DNA from: Eumeta japonica
Taxonomy: Eukaryota > Arthropoda > Insecta > Lepidoptera > Psychidae
Direction: 5' to 3'
Assembly: GCA_005406025.1 (NCBI GenBank)
Contig: BGZK01001000.1
Span: 165,990-229,989 of the forward strand
DNA length: 64,000 nucleotides
The translations under genes and the position numbers were made by a program. The notes beneath the pieces are model-generated. The model searched no databases, was not told where the DNA came from, and saw only the letters and a list, made by a program, of their open reading frames with translations. Below, in pieces: positions 1 to 10,900 of this stretch. The stretch's first letter is position 1. Every line of letters starts with the position of its first letter.

Positions 1-545
1 ATACCCTTATCCACCTAGCACCCGAGTTCCAGGATACCCTCCAAGTCCAACGACACCAAAACTACACCATACCCTTATCCACCTAGCACCCGAGTTCCAG
101 GTTACCCTCCAAGTGCAACGCCACCAAAACTACACCATACCCTTATCCACCTAGCACCCGAGTTCCAGGTTATCCTCCAAGTCCAACGCCACCAAAACTA
201 CACCATACCCTTATCCGCCTAGCAGCCGAGTTCCAGGATACCCTCCAAGTCCAACGCCACCAAAAACTACACCTTACCCTTATCCACCTAGCACCCGAGT
301 TCCAGGTTACCCTCAAAGTCCAACGCCACCAAAAACTACACCATACCCTTATCCGCCTAGCAGCCGAGTTCCAGGATACCTCCAAGTCCAACGCCACCAA
401 AACTACACCTACCCTTATCCACCTAGCACCCGAGTTCCAGGTTACCCTCAAAGTCCAACGCCACCAAAAACTACACCATACCCTTATCCACCTGCCCTAG
501 TTCCAGGTTACCCTCTAATTCCACTACCACCAAAACCTACACCAT
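1..545 (+). repeat. Tandem repeat of about 69 bp (8 units) inside the coding region
   Basis: Units begin near 1, 69, 137, 205, 274, 343, 409 and 478, each opening with TACCCTTATCC and carrying CCGAGTTCCAGG. Unit lengths are 68, 68, 68, 69, 69, 66, 69. The 68-bp units have four A in the CCAAAACTACACC stretch, the 69-bp units five. The 66-bp unit has three single-base losses that together restore frame. Confidence 0.9.
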
Positions 546-1036
546 TATTCTATCCCAGACCATTTTATCCTCCTTTTACGAATCCTAACCAATACCTTCC
601 ACAATATAATACTCGTATATATGAACATCAGCCTGCACACATATATGAGATAAATCATGGTAATTACCATAATTATTATGATCCTTATCAACATTACAAC
701 GGTCATGTTCTTAGTTATCCACATACGTTATCAAGTTTTATCGATCATAGACCGAAACACTACCCAAATGTTCCTTTAAGAACACAAGTACAGTCAGCTA
801 CCCTGGCACCGGGTCAAAATGGGTTTATGTATTTACCGAGAGAGGAAAATACTACTCCAAGGAAATGGATCAGGCGGAAACACCCACAGACACCGAGACG
901 TACGACTTCAAGACCTGAAAAGAAGATTCCGGATCTGACCTCTGGTATTGCGAATAGTGCTAGAACGCTTTTAACTGCATGCATTGCATTTTTAAAAAGC
1001 GCTCCTGGAAAATTATTAACATATTATACGTCATAA
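155..1036 (+). CDS. Proline/tyrosine-rich repeat protein, 3' terminal part (5' end outside window or broken)
   Basis: An open frame runs from just after a stop at 152-154 to the TAA at 1034-1036. It begins with imperfect 23-residue repeats (core YPYPPSTRVPGYPPSPTPPK), then a Pro/Tyr/His/Asn-rich stretch, and ends in a basic tail (RKWIRRK, KKIPD) with a hydrophobic C-terminus. An ATTAAA poly(A)-like signal follows at 1041-1046. Codon use and the Pro/Tyr bias persist across the whole frame, which supports real coding. The first three repeat units (2-205) are 68 bp rather than 69 bp, so the frame shifts in each and a stop appears at 152. Low-complexity proteins of this kind are often extracellular (cuticle, chorion, silk), but I do not recognise the family. 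No start codon or splice acceptor can be assigned. Confidence 0.55.
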   Translation, partial: HPSSRLSSKSNATKTTPYPYPPSSRVPGYPPSPTPPKTTPYPYPPSTRVPGYPQSPTPPKTTPYPYPPSSRVPGYLQVQRHQNYTYPYPPSTRVPGYPQSPTPPKTTPYPYPPALVPGYPLIPLPPKPTPLFYPRPFYPPFTNPNQYLPQYNTRIYEHQPAHIYEINHGNYHNYYDPYQHYNGHVLSYPHTLSSFIDHRPKHYPNVPLRTQVQSATLAPGQNGFMYLPREENTTPRKWIRRKHPQTPRRTTSRPEKKIPDLTSGIANSARTLLTACIAFLKSAPGKLLTYYTS

Positions 1037-1046
1037 ATATATTAAA

Positions 1047-2083
1047 TGCAATATTTTATTTCATAAATACCTCTCATTTTCCTTTCAAGTGCTCCCAAAG
1101 CGTAATGTCCGTATTTTATGGTTTAATTTTTTTAACACCTCTTTTTGCCTCCTTGTGACACCTGGTGAGATGCACAATTTGAGGTTTGGAATGATATTTA
1201 GGAAATTTTCTTCGAGTCCCCTCGTAAACAGAGAAAAGGAAAACCAAAAAACTTGAAATAGACAATTATATACAGTCAGGCGTACAAAATAATAATTTAA
1301 TTCAGGCGTTTCTATCGAAATGTAGCAAAAACGTTTGGGCACATTCATGTTTTAATATTCAGGCATGTAATTTTATGAAAATTCTGATTAAAGAATATAA
1401 TCAAATAACTACTTAAAAAAATTTTTCATATCCATACCGCAAATTCTCGACTGGAATTGCGACAAAATCCATTTTCATCGGACATTCGGTCAAAAGGTGA
1501 AAGCTTCGGTCGAAAGGAACAATTACCTTTTGCATCTTTAATACTTATAATAACGTGGGCGACAGCATTAGTCGATGTATTTCCAGCAATTTTCCGTGGG
1601 AATATGATAACTTATAATTGGAAAATTTCCTCAACTTTTTTTTCATATAACTTGATACGCAAAATAAAGTTACGTGGATTTATTTAATACAGTGCCATAT
1701 ATTGTTCAGGAGCAATGACTTACTAATTATAATTTACCTCAAAATTTCAATAGTAGCATCGCCACTATTGGAATTTTTAGTAATTTTGTATTTTGGGATT
1801 TGCAATTTTGTGTATATCGATATACATTAACTACAGCGATGTTCAATTTTTTAAATTTAATTTTTCCAAAGAAAACACTTATATAATAGGTAAATTTACA
1901 AAAAAGTTTCATAATAAAGGTTTTCATTGCAACCTCAGGACCATATGGGAGATTGTCGTAAAATATATAATAGAATCTGACGAGCGAAACACAATAACTT
2001 CCCTCAAATGTTAGTACATGCTATTGTTTACCTTAAAAAAAAACTAACAATAATTTTGTCTATGCTTTTTATCATGACATACA
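1047..2083. other. Intergenic, no gene seen
   Basis: AT-rich sequence after the poly(A)-like signal. Short open frames on both strands (for example near 1085-1348, 1457-1687 and 1793-2014) have no recognisable motifs, no splice context and AT-driven composition. I see nothing else in it. Confidence 0.6.
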
Positions 2084-4006
2084 TCTATACTAATATTATA
2101 AACGCGAAAGTTTGTAAGTATGGATGGATGGATGTTTGTTGTTCTTTCACGCAAAAACTACTGAATGAATTTTGATAACACTGTACAATAAATACAGATT
2201 ACACATAATAATAACACATAGGCTATAATTTATAAAGATATAGTGTGAATTATCCAAAATATAACGATTAGTGTCAAATAAGTAGGAAAAAATATGTCAT
2301 CTGCGAGCTATTCTAGCGTGCGCCGCAAAAACCGTTGGAATACACGTATATAGTGTATAATGGAAATGTTTATCTTAAATAATCCTACAAAAAAAGCCCG
2401 CGACAGCATATATCTATCTTTTATGTGTAAGACATTATCGCCAAAATAGTGGACCACAAATACAATAAAAATTGGTAATTTATTTCTAACGCACATTTGG
2501 TAGTAACAAATTGATCCTTATATCAAAATAAATACTTTTTATAGCATCTGATGTTTAAAGTAGATAAACTTTGTCCTTTACACTACATCATTTGGACAAA
2601 TATTTGAATAGTTATGACGATAAACAAGCGAGTGCGCGATATTATGCTGCGGTCCGGCGGCAGGGTCAAACCTTAAAGGTAACAGGCATACTCGTACATT
2701 TGAGCACATCATGTTTTTTCTCCCGGCCAGCTCTACGTGGCTCGTTCACGCGTTTCTAAATCGCGAAATCTGCAAGTTTATACAGACCGAAATAAATCGT
2801 TTAACATAATTTATAGAAATATATTGCAGTAGCCACCTATAACTTTTGCATTACTATCAATCATCATATACTTCCGTTCCTATCTATCCTTACAACCTAT
2901 AGCGTTTATAATACCTATAATACATATTAGTGAGATCATCATAAAAAATACTTAGATCCAATTTTCATACATTACACAATATAATTGTTCGAACACTTAT
3001 AACTGGAGAATGGCTGGACCGATTTTCATTTTAATTAATAGTTTAATAGCGATGTTATGTGTAAACTGAAATGTATAAAAAATCAGCAGGTATGGATTAT
3101 CTTCCGATAATTTTTAAGCTGTCGCTTTTTATTGCTTTAAAAAACATCATCCGTGTAAATGAAATAGCTACGAATATATAGTGGCTGTGATTGTATCATC
3201 AATTGTCAGTCATTATGACCTATGGAATTTTGTTATGGGGTCACGCAGCGAACATTAACAGAATTTTCATGCTGCAGAAACGAGCTATTCGTGCTGTTCA
3301 TGATCTGAGACCAATGACATCTCTCAAAGAAAAATTTAAGGAAATTAATATCTATTCTAACTTTAACATCACAATATATATATACGAAAACCTGGTATAT
3401 GTCAAGAGAAATATAGAATCGTTCCATAAAAGGAACTACATCCATAACATTAATACTAGACATAAGGACGATCTTGCTGCTCATAAGACTCGTCTAAGTA
3501 AAGTTAATAAATCATTTAAGAGGATGTGTGTGCGCTTTTACAATAAGATCCCAACTGAAATTCAAAATTTGTCATTTGCTGAGTCTAAACGTTTCGTTAA
3601 AAGAAAGTTATATGGCAAGGCCTATTATACCGTGTTGGAATATTTAATGAAAAAAGCCCCTGGGATTGAACTGCTCGCCTATCAGGTTATTTCATATTAT
3701 TTTTAAATGTCGACTAAATTATAAAGGACTAAATCCTTTGTATGATGAGTAAAAAGAGCAGGCCTTGAGTTTCTCGCCCATTCTTCTCTCGGTGAATCAG
3801 CATTTGGAATGGGCGGTAATGTCTAAATGAATTTATTAATGACGTATTTCAAGTGTAATTTCATTACCCACGAAATAAACATATTTTTGATTTTTGATTT
3901 TTTTTTTGAATGTATATAAATTGGCCCTATAAAAAAATCTCCATGTGAACAAGATGAAAGAATACATTTTATGCCTACGCGGACGGAGCCGCGGGCAAAA
4001 GCTGGT
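2084..4006 (+). mobile_element. Helitron-like element (Lep1 type) with nested LINE fragment
   Basis: The left end reads TCTATACTAATATTATAAA after a host A, the usual 5'-TC end of the Lep1 Helitron-like family of Lepidoptera, followed by its AAGTTTGTAAGTATGGATGG segment and CTTTCACGCAAAAACTACTG. The right end has a GC hairpin (GCGG ACGGAG CCGC) and then GCAAAAGCTGGT, which fits the Helitron CTRRT terminus. No Rep/helicase coding remains, so it is non-autonomous. It could also be two fragments that happen to bracket the LINE, since the middle (about 2300-3100) shows no clear continuity. Confidence 0.6.
3191..3903 (+). mobile_element. 5'-truncated non-LTR retrotransposon (CR1/Jockey-like), 3' end
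   Basis: An open frame at 3191-3706 encodes the C-terminal end of a LINE reverse transcriptase: YGILLWGHA followed by IFMLQKRAIRA, the usual post-RT pattern, and a C-terminal region with MCVRFYNKIP. The 3' UTR contains CTTGAGTTTCTCGCCCATTC and CGAAATAAACATA, then TTTTTGATTTTTGATTTT, the simple-repeat tail of CR1-like lepidopteran LINEs. Only the last roughly 170 codons remain, so it is a dead-on-arrival copy. It lies inside the Helitron-like element and keeps an open frame, so the insertion may be fairly recent. Confidence 0.75.
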
Positions 4007-4279
4007 AATGTTATAAGATGTTAATGAATAATCAACTATCAAAACACAGTATTTCTGTATTTTATGATACCAGGCTATGTTTTTTTTTAATTTCCTGCTT
4101 TTTTTCTGTCTCACATTTCGTTAACCAGACATTATGTATATATAAACTTTTTAATGACAGAACCATACTGTGGTCAACGTGGCTGAAACACGAAAATGAA
4201 CCGACTGAACCTATAAGATAAGACACACCATCATATAATACGGATGTGAATAAGCAGCATCCGTTGTTGTATTTCGTCC

Positions 4280-4437
4280 AGTGAATAAGTTTCGCTTAGT
4301 CCATTCCTCCTTTCATCTCCCAACTTTCCCTCTATCAATCCCCTCTACTTCAGATATCCCATTCCATCTCAAGAGGTTAGCAACGCACTGGTGACTCCTC
4401 TGGGGTTGCAGAGTGTCCATACTGGCGGTGGCCTCTT
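4280..4437 (+). repeat. Lepidopteran interspersed repeat fragment
   Basis: The stretch containing AACGCACTGGTGACTCCTCT, GGGGTTGCAGAGTGTCCAT and GGCGGTGGCCTCTTA resembles a repeat I know from many moth genomes (the GCACTGGTGACTCCTCTGG / GGCGGTGATCGCTTA motif). The family name is not certain to me. Confidence 0.45.
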
Positions 4438-4469
4438 ATGACGCGCAAGTTATTTGATCTTTATCATTG

Positions 4470-4584
<115 letters not shown>

Positions 4585-4599
4585 ATTAGCGAAATACCA

Positions 4600-4757
4600 C
4601 TGACTGACTCATCACGAGATCTTCGATACTATAGGTCCAATTGACTTGAAATTTGGTGTAGTTATTTTGAGAGCGTAGACGCTCACAGAAGACGAATTTT
4701 ACTCAAATTCAAACTCATTTCATGTCTAAGCGGGCGGACCCGCGGGCAAAACCTAGC
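4600..4757 (+). mobile_element. Second Helitron-like 3' end
   Basis: Contains TTGACTTGAAATTTGGTGTA, common in Lep1-type elements, and ends with a hairpin (GCGGG CGGA CCCGC) followed by GCAAAACCTAGC. The terminus is CTAGC rather than CTAGT, so the last base has drifted. The matching 5' end is not clear, because the TA microsatellite lies where it would be expected. Confidence 0.5.
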
Positions 4758-4878
4758 ATATATATGCACAAGCATTGCTCGTTTGATATTATAGGCGAAG
4801 ACATAATAGAACGTTCAATATACAACGTATATAACGTAGAATGGACACGTTTTGATCGTAAAAAAAAAAGTTAAACCG

Positions 4879-4892
4879 ATCACCATGACGAC
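4879..4892 (+). promoter_or_regulatory. Candidate X-box (RFX transcription factor site) upstream of IFT74
   Basis: ATCACCATGACGAC fits the insect X-box consensus RYYVYY-N(1-3)-RRHRAC exactly, with the two-base spacer AT. It lies 105 bp before the IFT74 ATG, within the usual range for ciliary genes. Intraflagellar transport genes are established RFX targets in flies, worms and vertebrates. The consensus is degenerate, so a single match is suggestive, not proof. Confidence 0.55.
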
Positions 4893-4996
4893 GCCTCATC
4901 AACAAGGGCACTGCGCCTGACGGTTGACCGGCGCGAGCTAATTAATGCGGGTTTTATCGCGCCCTTCGAGTGGCCAGTGCAAACTCGCCGGACGTT

Positions 4997-7900
4997 ATGG
5001 ATTTCCCTGACAGTGCTTCTAGCGGCGCGACAGGTGCCGGGCGGCGGGGCGCACCGCGACCCGTGTCCAGGCGGGGTTTCAGGGAGTACACCAACAGCGC
5101 GCGCTCTGCCGCGTCCAGGTGAGCGCCGCCAATTCCACGGCGTTTGGCGAACAGCAACGCGTCGTTTATTTAATTGTGAGCTTTTTGTGGCATGATTATC
5201 ACTAAAATTGTTCCATGTTGTGATGGTACACTACGCAATGATTGTTAACATAATGTGTTGTTCGATCGTAGTGGGACAAAAAATTAAATTATACATCGTA
5301 ATGATGTTTTAGGACAACATGATCAGCTTGAAAATGGTCTTGACTATATACATATAATATGTACATGAACACAGTGTACTTTACAAAATCATGGTAATGT
5401 TTTACTTACTACGCTACGATGTCATTTTAATTAAGGTAATTCATGTTTCAAACGTATTACTTCTTGATGCATTATTTTCTTATGACGATATCTTTTTCAA
5501 ATAGTTATGTTGAAGGACTCCGTAAACGTAATGCCACCACTATCTTCGCTTTTTTAATTTCAAATTCTCGGAGCGATTCAAAGCACTTTTATTATTTTAA
5601 TATGCGTAACTAGTTTAATGTCAATTTTTTGAACAAAATTTCCTCACAATGCTTGAAACACCGTACTTTGCCTCGCTCTTAGATATAATAAATCACTTTC
5701 GTCTTTCCAAGTTTGTTGTAAAGTCTTGTAAGCTAATGATTCTAACAGAAAAGTAAACAAACATGATTTCATATTGTTTACAATTTTATAATAATTACCG
5801 TATAATAATTTCCAATATACCGATTTATTAACACAAATCGGTAAGCCATCATTATGTTATTTAATTTTTTTAATAAATAAAGAAAACTCTGAATTATCGG
5901 CAAAGTTTTGATTCGTTTATCGTGAGCTATATTCGTTCCAAACTCACCGTTGGTAAGCGTCGTACATAAAATTTTGTACAAAGCAGGAGCGACAGCATGC
6001 GCCCCACGTCGGCGTACCGCGGCAGCACCGGCGCCGGCGCCGGCTCGCGGCTCGCCGCGGCCGGCCTGGGCCTGCCTCCGCCCACCGCCTCCAGGCAGCC
6101 CACCGCCCTCACCGGATTCTCCACGGTATGACAGAACTCGTAATTAGAGGCTGTCCATAAATGACGTAAGGTCAACGGAGGGGTCTGGCAAAGTTTTACC
6201 AAATCTCATTTGGGAGGAGAGGTAGTCAATGGGAAACCTCGCTCGCGTTTGAGATTCAGAAAATATCTGAATATACCATGTGTATCTCATGTGAAAAGGT
6301 CCATCCACATCATACCAATCTTACCAGGTGGAGGGGTGAGGTAGGGGGCTTGAGTTTATGAACTGAATTGTACTTATAGGAATTATAGTAGAAAAGTGTA
6401 TTCGGGACGAAAGCAGTAGACCTCTATAGTTCTTCACCTAATATAAGGTTGTTCAATTAGAGACGTGCTTTTCAAAATATAATTGTCGTTATAGTTAAGG
6501 TAATAAAAGTTGTAATTATAACGTTTTATTTAGTGATATTTTTTAAAGGTTTTCTTTAAAAAATAGAACATTTTAGAACATCTTTTCATGACACCTCTGT
6601 GTGTTTAAGTTTGGCCGTAGGTATATATAACGCTGCACAGAGAACACGAAAGTCATGAATCCTTAAAATCATACATTAAATTTCATATACTTTCAAATAT
6701 AATATATTTTCAAATCAATTGAATTATCTTCACTATTGTTTGAGGAAAAAACATTACAGTTGGGCTATTATACAGATCATTCCTGTAATTATAGATTACA
6801 ACACCAGGATGGAAGAATAGATTTACAAGCTTGTGTAAGTGCATAACAGGCTGAGTCAGAATGTTGTCAAGTTTTATATTGAGACAGTGTGAATAACAAA
6901 ATAATAAGTCGTTGATTAAGGCTAGCTGACCGATAAACTTGTTGACATTAATTTCATTTAATCATAAAAATAATTATTAACAACTTGTTATAACGGCATC
7001 TACGGAGAACTCAGCTGCAAAATAAAATCATTATTTCGATTCTATGAAATTATTAAAACAAAACATTGCAATGATGTTTCATAGAAAACAAAGTATTGAT
7101 TAGTATGTTGAATTAATTATTTAATTTTTCCTCTTACAGGCAAATTTTATCATGGTGAATACGCATAAAATAAAGCAATTTATAATCCCATATTGTCGTT
7201 TATCGACAAACAATCATTATTCGTTGCCAATGAAAGTTATACGCCGATTTTTATTGAATAAATGTCATCTGATTAATTGGAGTTTTAATTTCATTGTATT
7301 TTTTTATTTACAGATCGATCGTCCCATCACTCAGCAGGGTATATCGGGCTTGAGGACGGCCACGGCGCGAGGTCTGCGCACGCGGCAATTGCAGGACAAG
7401 CGGTACTGGGAGGAGCTGATGCAGGTCAAGATCCGCGAGATGAAAGCAGAGATAGCGCGGCTTAATGAGAGGGTGGAGGCCGGGGAGAGGGAGAGGTCCG
7501 CCAAAAAGCACTACGAGAAAAGGGTGAAAGAGCTCGCTCAAGAATTGACAGGTTTGATTTTTTACAAATTTAACATGAATTCGTAGTCATTTTCTCACAC
7601 CAATTCGACCGAGTAATTGTAGTTGCAAATAACAATTTTATATGTGCGACGTGTGTGGATATGTCGCAGATATAAAATTGTTATTTGCAACGTATTTGTA
7701 ATTGTAAACGCAATACACATGTCAAAAAACTTATAATAATAACAAAAGTACCATCAATACGTTTGTATGATCTTTGTATTATTGCAATATATATACACAG
7801 GTTGGGAATCAGTGACGTGATTGAGCCCGTGAACACAGGAGTAACCTTCCTTACAAAAATGTTTGATTGTTATGGGTAGAAAGCCTAAAAATCATATTTC

Positions 7901-10900
7901 ACTTGCCTCAAAGCGTTTGAAAATATGTTTGGGAAGAATTGGAAAAGTATTGATACTAATTTGAAAATTTAGAAAGGGAAGCAAATAGGGAAATAGAAAA
8001 ATGGTCCATCAACCCTGAATTTCCTAAAACTCGTCAAATGAAGATGAAACGCCATTTTGATGAAGTTTACGAGGATGAACGTCTCCAAAGTCCAGAAACA
8101 TTGTTTAAAGTGAACTATTCTATTGTATATAACTATTCTATTGTGTATTTGGACATCATCATTAATCAGCTAAGATCGCATTTCCTTGCAATAAATAAAA
8201 TTGTTTCCAATTTCGGTGGCTTGTAACATGTCATATTTCAAAATATAAATGATAGAGATTTATTTAAAAAAAGGTCTAAAATTTGTTGATCTGCGTAAAA
8301 ATGACATACCTGATCAATTTTCCAAGGAAATACTCAGTTTTCGATCCATTTTTAGTCACAAAATCGAAAATATGACTTTTCGATTTATATAAGAACTTAC
8401 TGATTTATTAATCACAAAAAATATTTTATCTTATAGCGTTTCTGAAATGTGTACTTCATTTATATTATAATAGCTGTGATTACAGTTAGTTCTGAGCAAG
8501 TCAAGCTTTTTTTAACGGGGAGGGTCCGATGTAATGAATTCGCTATGGGACTCGCATGGCATAGTTCCTTCATTTGTTACTAATACGGTGACATCCTCTG
8601 GAACCAACATCTTAAAAACTATTTTTCAAAATACGGAACAGAGGGTTGAACCAGACTTGAGTAAAAAGCTATTGATCAATTCGCCTCTAGCATTCGCTTG
8701 CCAGCCACTCGCTGGGCCACTACATTTTTCTTGCCTCATTAAAAAGAAAATTCCTATGTACGCTAACCTCATCTTTTTAAAGTGATATCTAAGATGATAT
8801 GAAATTTGCAAAAAAAAAATATTTCTCATACCGAAGCCTCCTTTCCTGATGATTGTAACAGAAATTCATTTATTTATGTCTATTACTACACCAAAATATT
8901 ATATTTTTGCATTAAACAATTTAATAAATACCTTTCACAAACTTTATTACGTATAAATACAATAAAAAATTGTAGACTTACAAGGCCGTCTCTCCGACTA
9001 CAACACCGCCATCAGGATCGCAAGCGGAGAGGCCACGAAGCAGTCCGTGGAGAAGCAGACCCGCGAGTTGGCGGACAGCAACGCCAGACTCCAGCAGGAA
9101 ATGGAACAAGTCTTTGTGGAGAAACAGCGGAAGGAAATGCAGCTGACGCAATTGCGCGAGCAGACGGACAAGGCGAGTTCAAATAGATCTATCTATGCAG
9201 AATGCATGTGTTTTTAGCGTTTCTATAAATAAAATAATACCTATAAATACTAATGAGAAGAAACTATCTAGTAGGTGTAATCAAATACTTTATTCTGTTT
9301 ATAAAATGCTGACAAGTCATTCTCAAATACGGTACTTTTAAATTCCGGCTTCCTGATAAACATTTTGGGGAGTTTGTTGAAAAATTACTTTTACGCGTAA
9401 ACCTTGTGAAATATGAAAAACGTTCAATCTATCCGGAAAGAATTTATGTCGGAAATAATAACTTTGCTTTACATGTGCGTTTTTTCTATTCGTGTATCGT
9501 TGCCCTCGGGCTGTTTCCAAACAAAGACATCTAGGCCCTCCAACCGATATTACATATTAAAAATGCAAAATACAAACGTAGTACTTTTTCACAGGTCATC
9601 CTGTGAAAAACATTAAACATACATTTATGCAAAAATTTTTCTTCTCGTAGGTAAAAATTCAATTTTTCTGGAAAATTCAAAAAGATAGATGTTTTCACCC
9701 CGTTTCCGAAAATTAAATTTTTATCAAATGTCGGTTGTTTTGAAGTATTTATTATTTCTAAGATTGTTTTCGATGATGTCCATATATATCTGTATATTAG
9801 TCTGTTTGTTTGTATATTTATATATGTAACCCCTCTAAATCCGATCTAGAATGGATCAAGCAATTTTATTCAAACTAAATACCTTCATTCAAAAGGGTTG
9901 CACTTTATTTAGAATTTTTGAAAAACACACTTTGATCGGTAACGTAGATTTTGATCGTTAATGTAGATATATTTTTTAAATGCATTTTTTTACTCTATTC
10001 CCTGAACTTATGTCCAGCATTGCAAACTCCCTTGAAATCGAGTATTCTTATCGCATGATATCAAAAAGTACAATTTAAAAAAACTGTAAATTTATTTCTA
10101 ACCAATAGTGTTTCAGGTCTGAAATTACAGTATTTATAAAGATTTCACTTACTTAGACGTAATCGAAACTTAAGTTTCATGAAAATTAACTTCGATCGGT
10201 TTACTAAATAATAATCTTCAAAAAACTTCATGTCAATTATTTTTTTACATAATATTAAAAATATTAAATGAATGATTACCAAAATCTATTCACTTCCAAC
10301 TCCCAATAAACTTCATCAAACATTGCTAAGCCCAACAAAATCGGTTAAATTTGACCCAAACATAACGTTGAAAACAAGTGTTTTTTCGAATAACTATCAA
10401 ATCAATCTTTAAGGTAAGATAAGATTAAGCTTAAGTTTACACTATCCAGAAAGCTCCATTTGCTTTAAATTTCCTAAAAATTTTGAGTACCTTAAAAATT
10501 TGATTTTTTTTAAACGATCGGTTTTTAAATAATTTTAAAGACATTAAACCGTTTTTTCCCGTAACAATCAACTTTAATTCGCAAAAAAAAAACCTTCTTT
10601 AAATGCTGCTAAGCCCATTGATATTGGTCAGTTTAAACAACAGATGTCATAATGGAAAAATGAAAATTATTTTTTCAAATAAGTTTTTAGTAAATCGATT
10701 TATTGAGATAGGTTTACAACATTAGATAGATTTTTCTTACTCAATAATAGTACTTCTTCTTTGAATCGTTTAACGATTTAATATATTTTAATAATTAGTG
10801 TATATTTTTATTTTAAAGGATCGATCAACAATATCTAAGTTGTTGGCGGAAATGAGTCCAGAACAGAAGGCGCAGTACACCGAATTAGAAGCTAATGCTG

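Noticed and set aside
170..451. 93-codon minus-strand frame across the 69-bp repeat
   Set aside because: It is the complement of the Pro/Tyr-rich coding repeat; its Trp/Arg/Val repeats follow from the plus-strand codons.
4954..5157. Minus-strand frame over IFT74 exon 1
   Set aside because: Shadow of the GC-rich first exon, which is supported by phase and protein similarity on the plus strand.
8534..8785. 83-codon plus-strand frame in IFT74 intron 3
   Set aside because: No family signal; probably an unrecognised repeat or chance frame.
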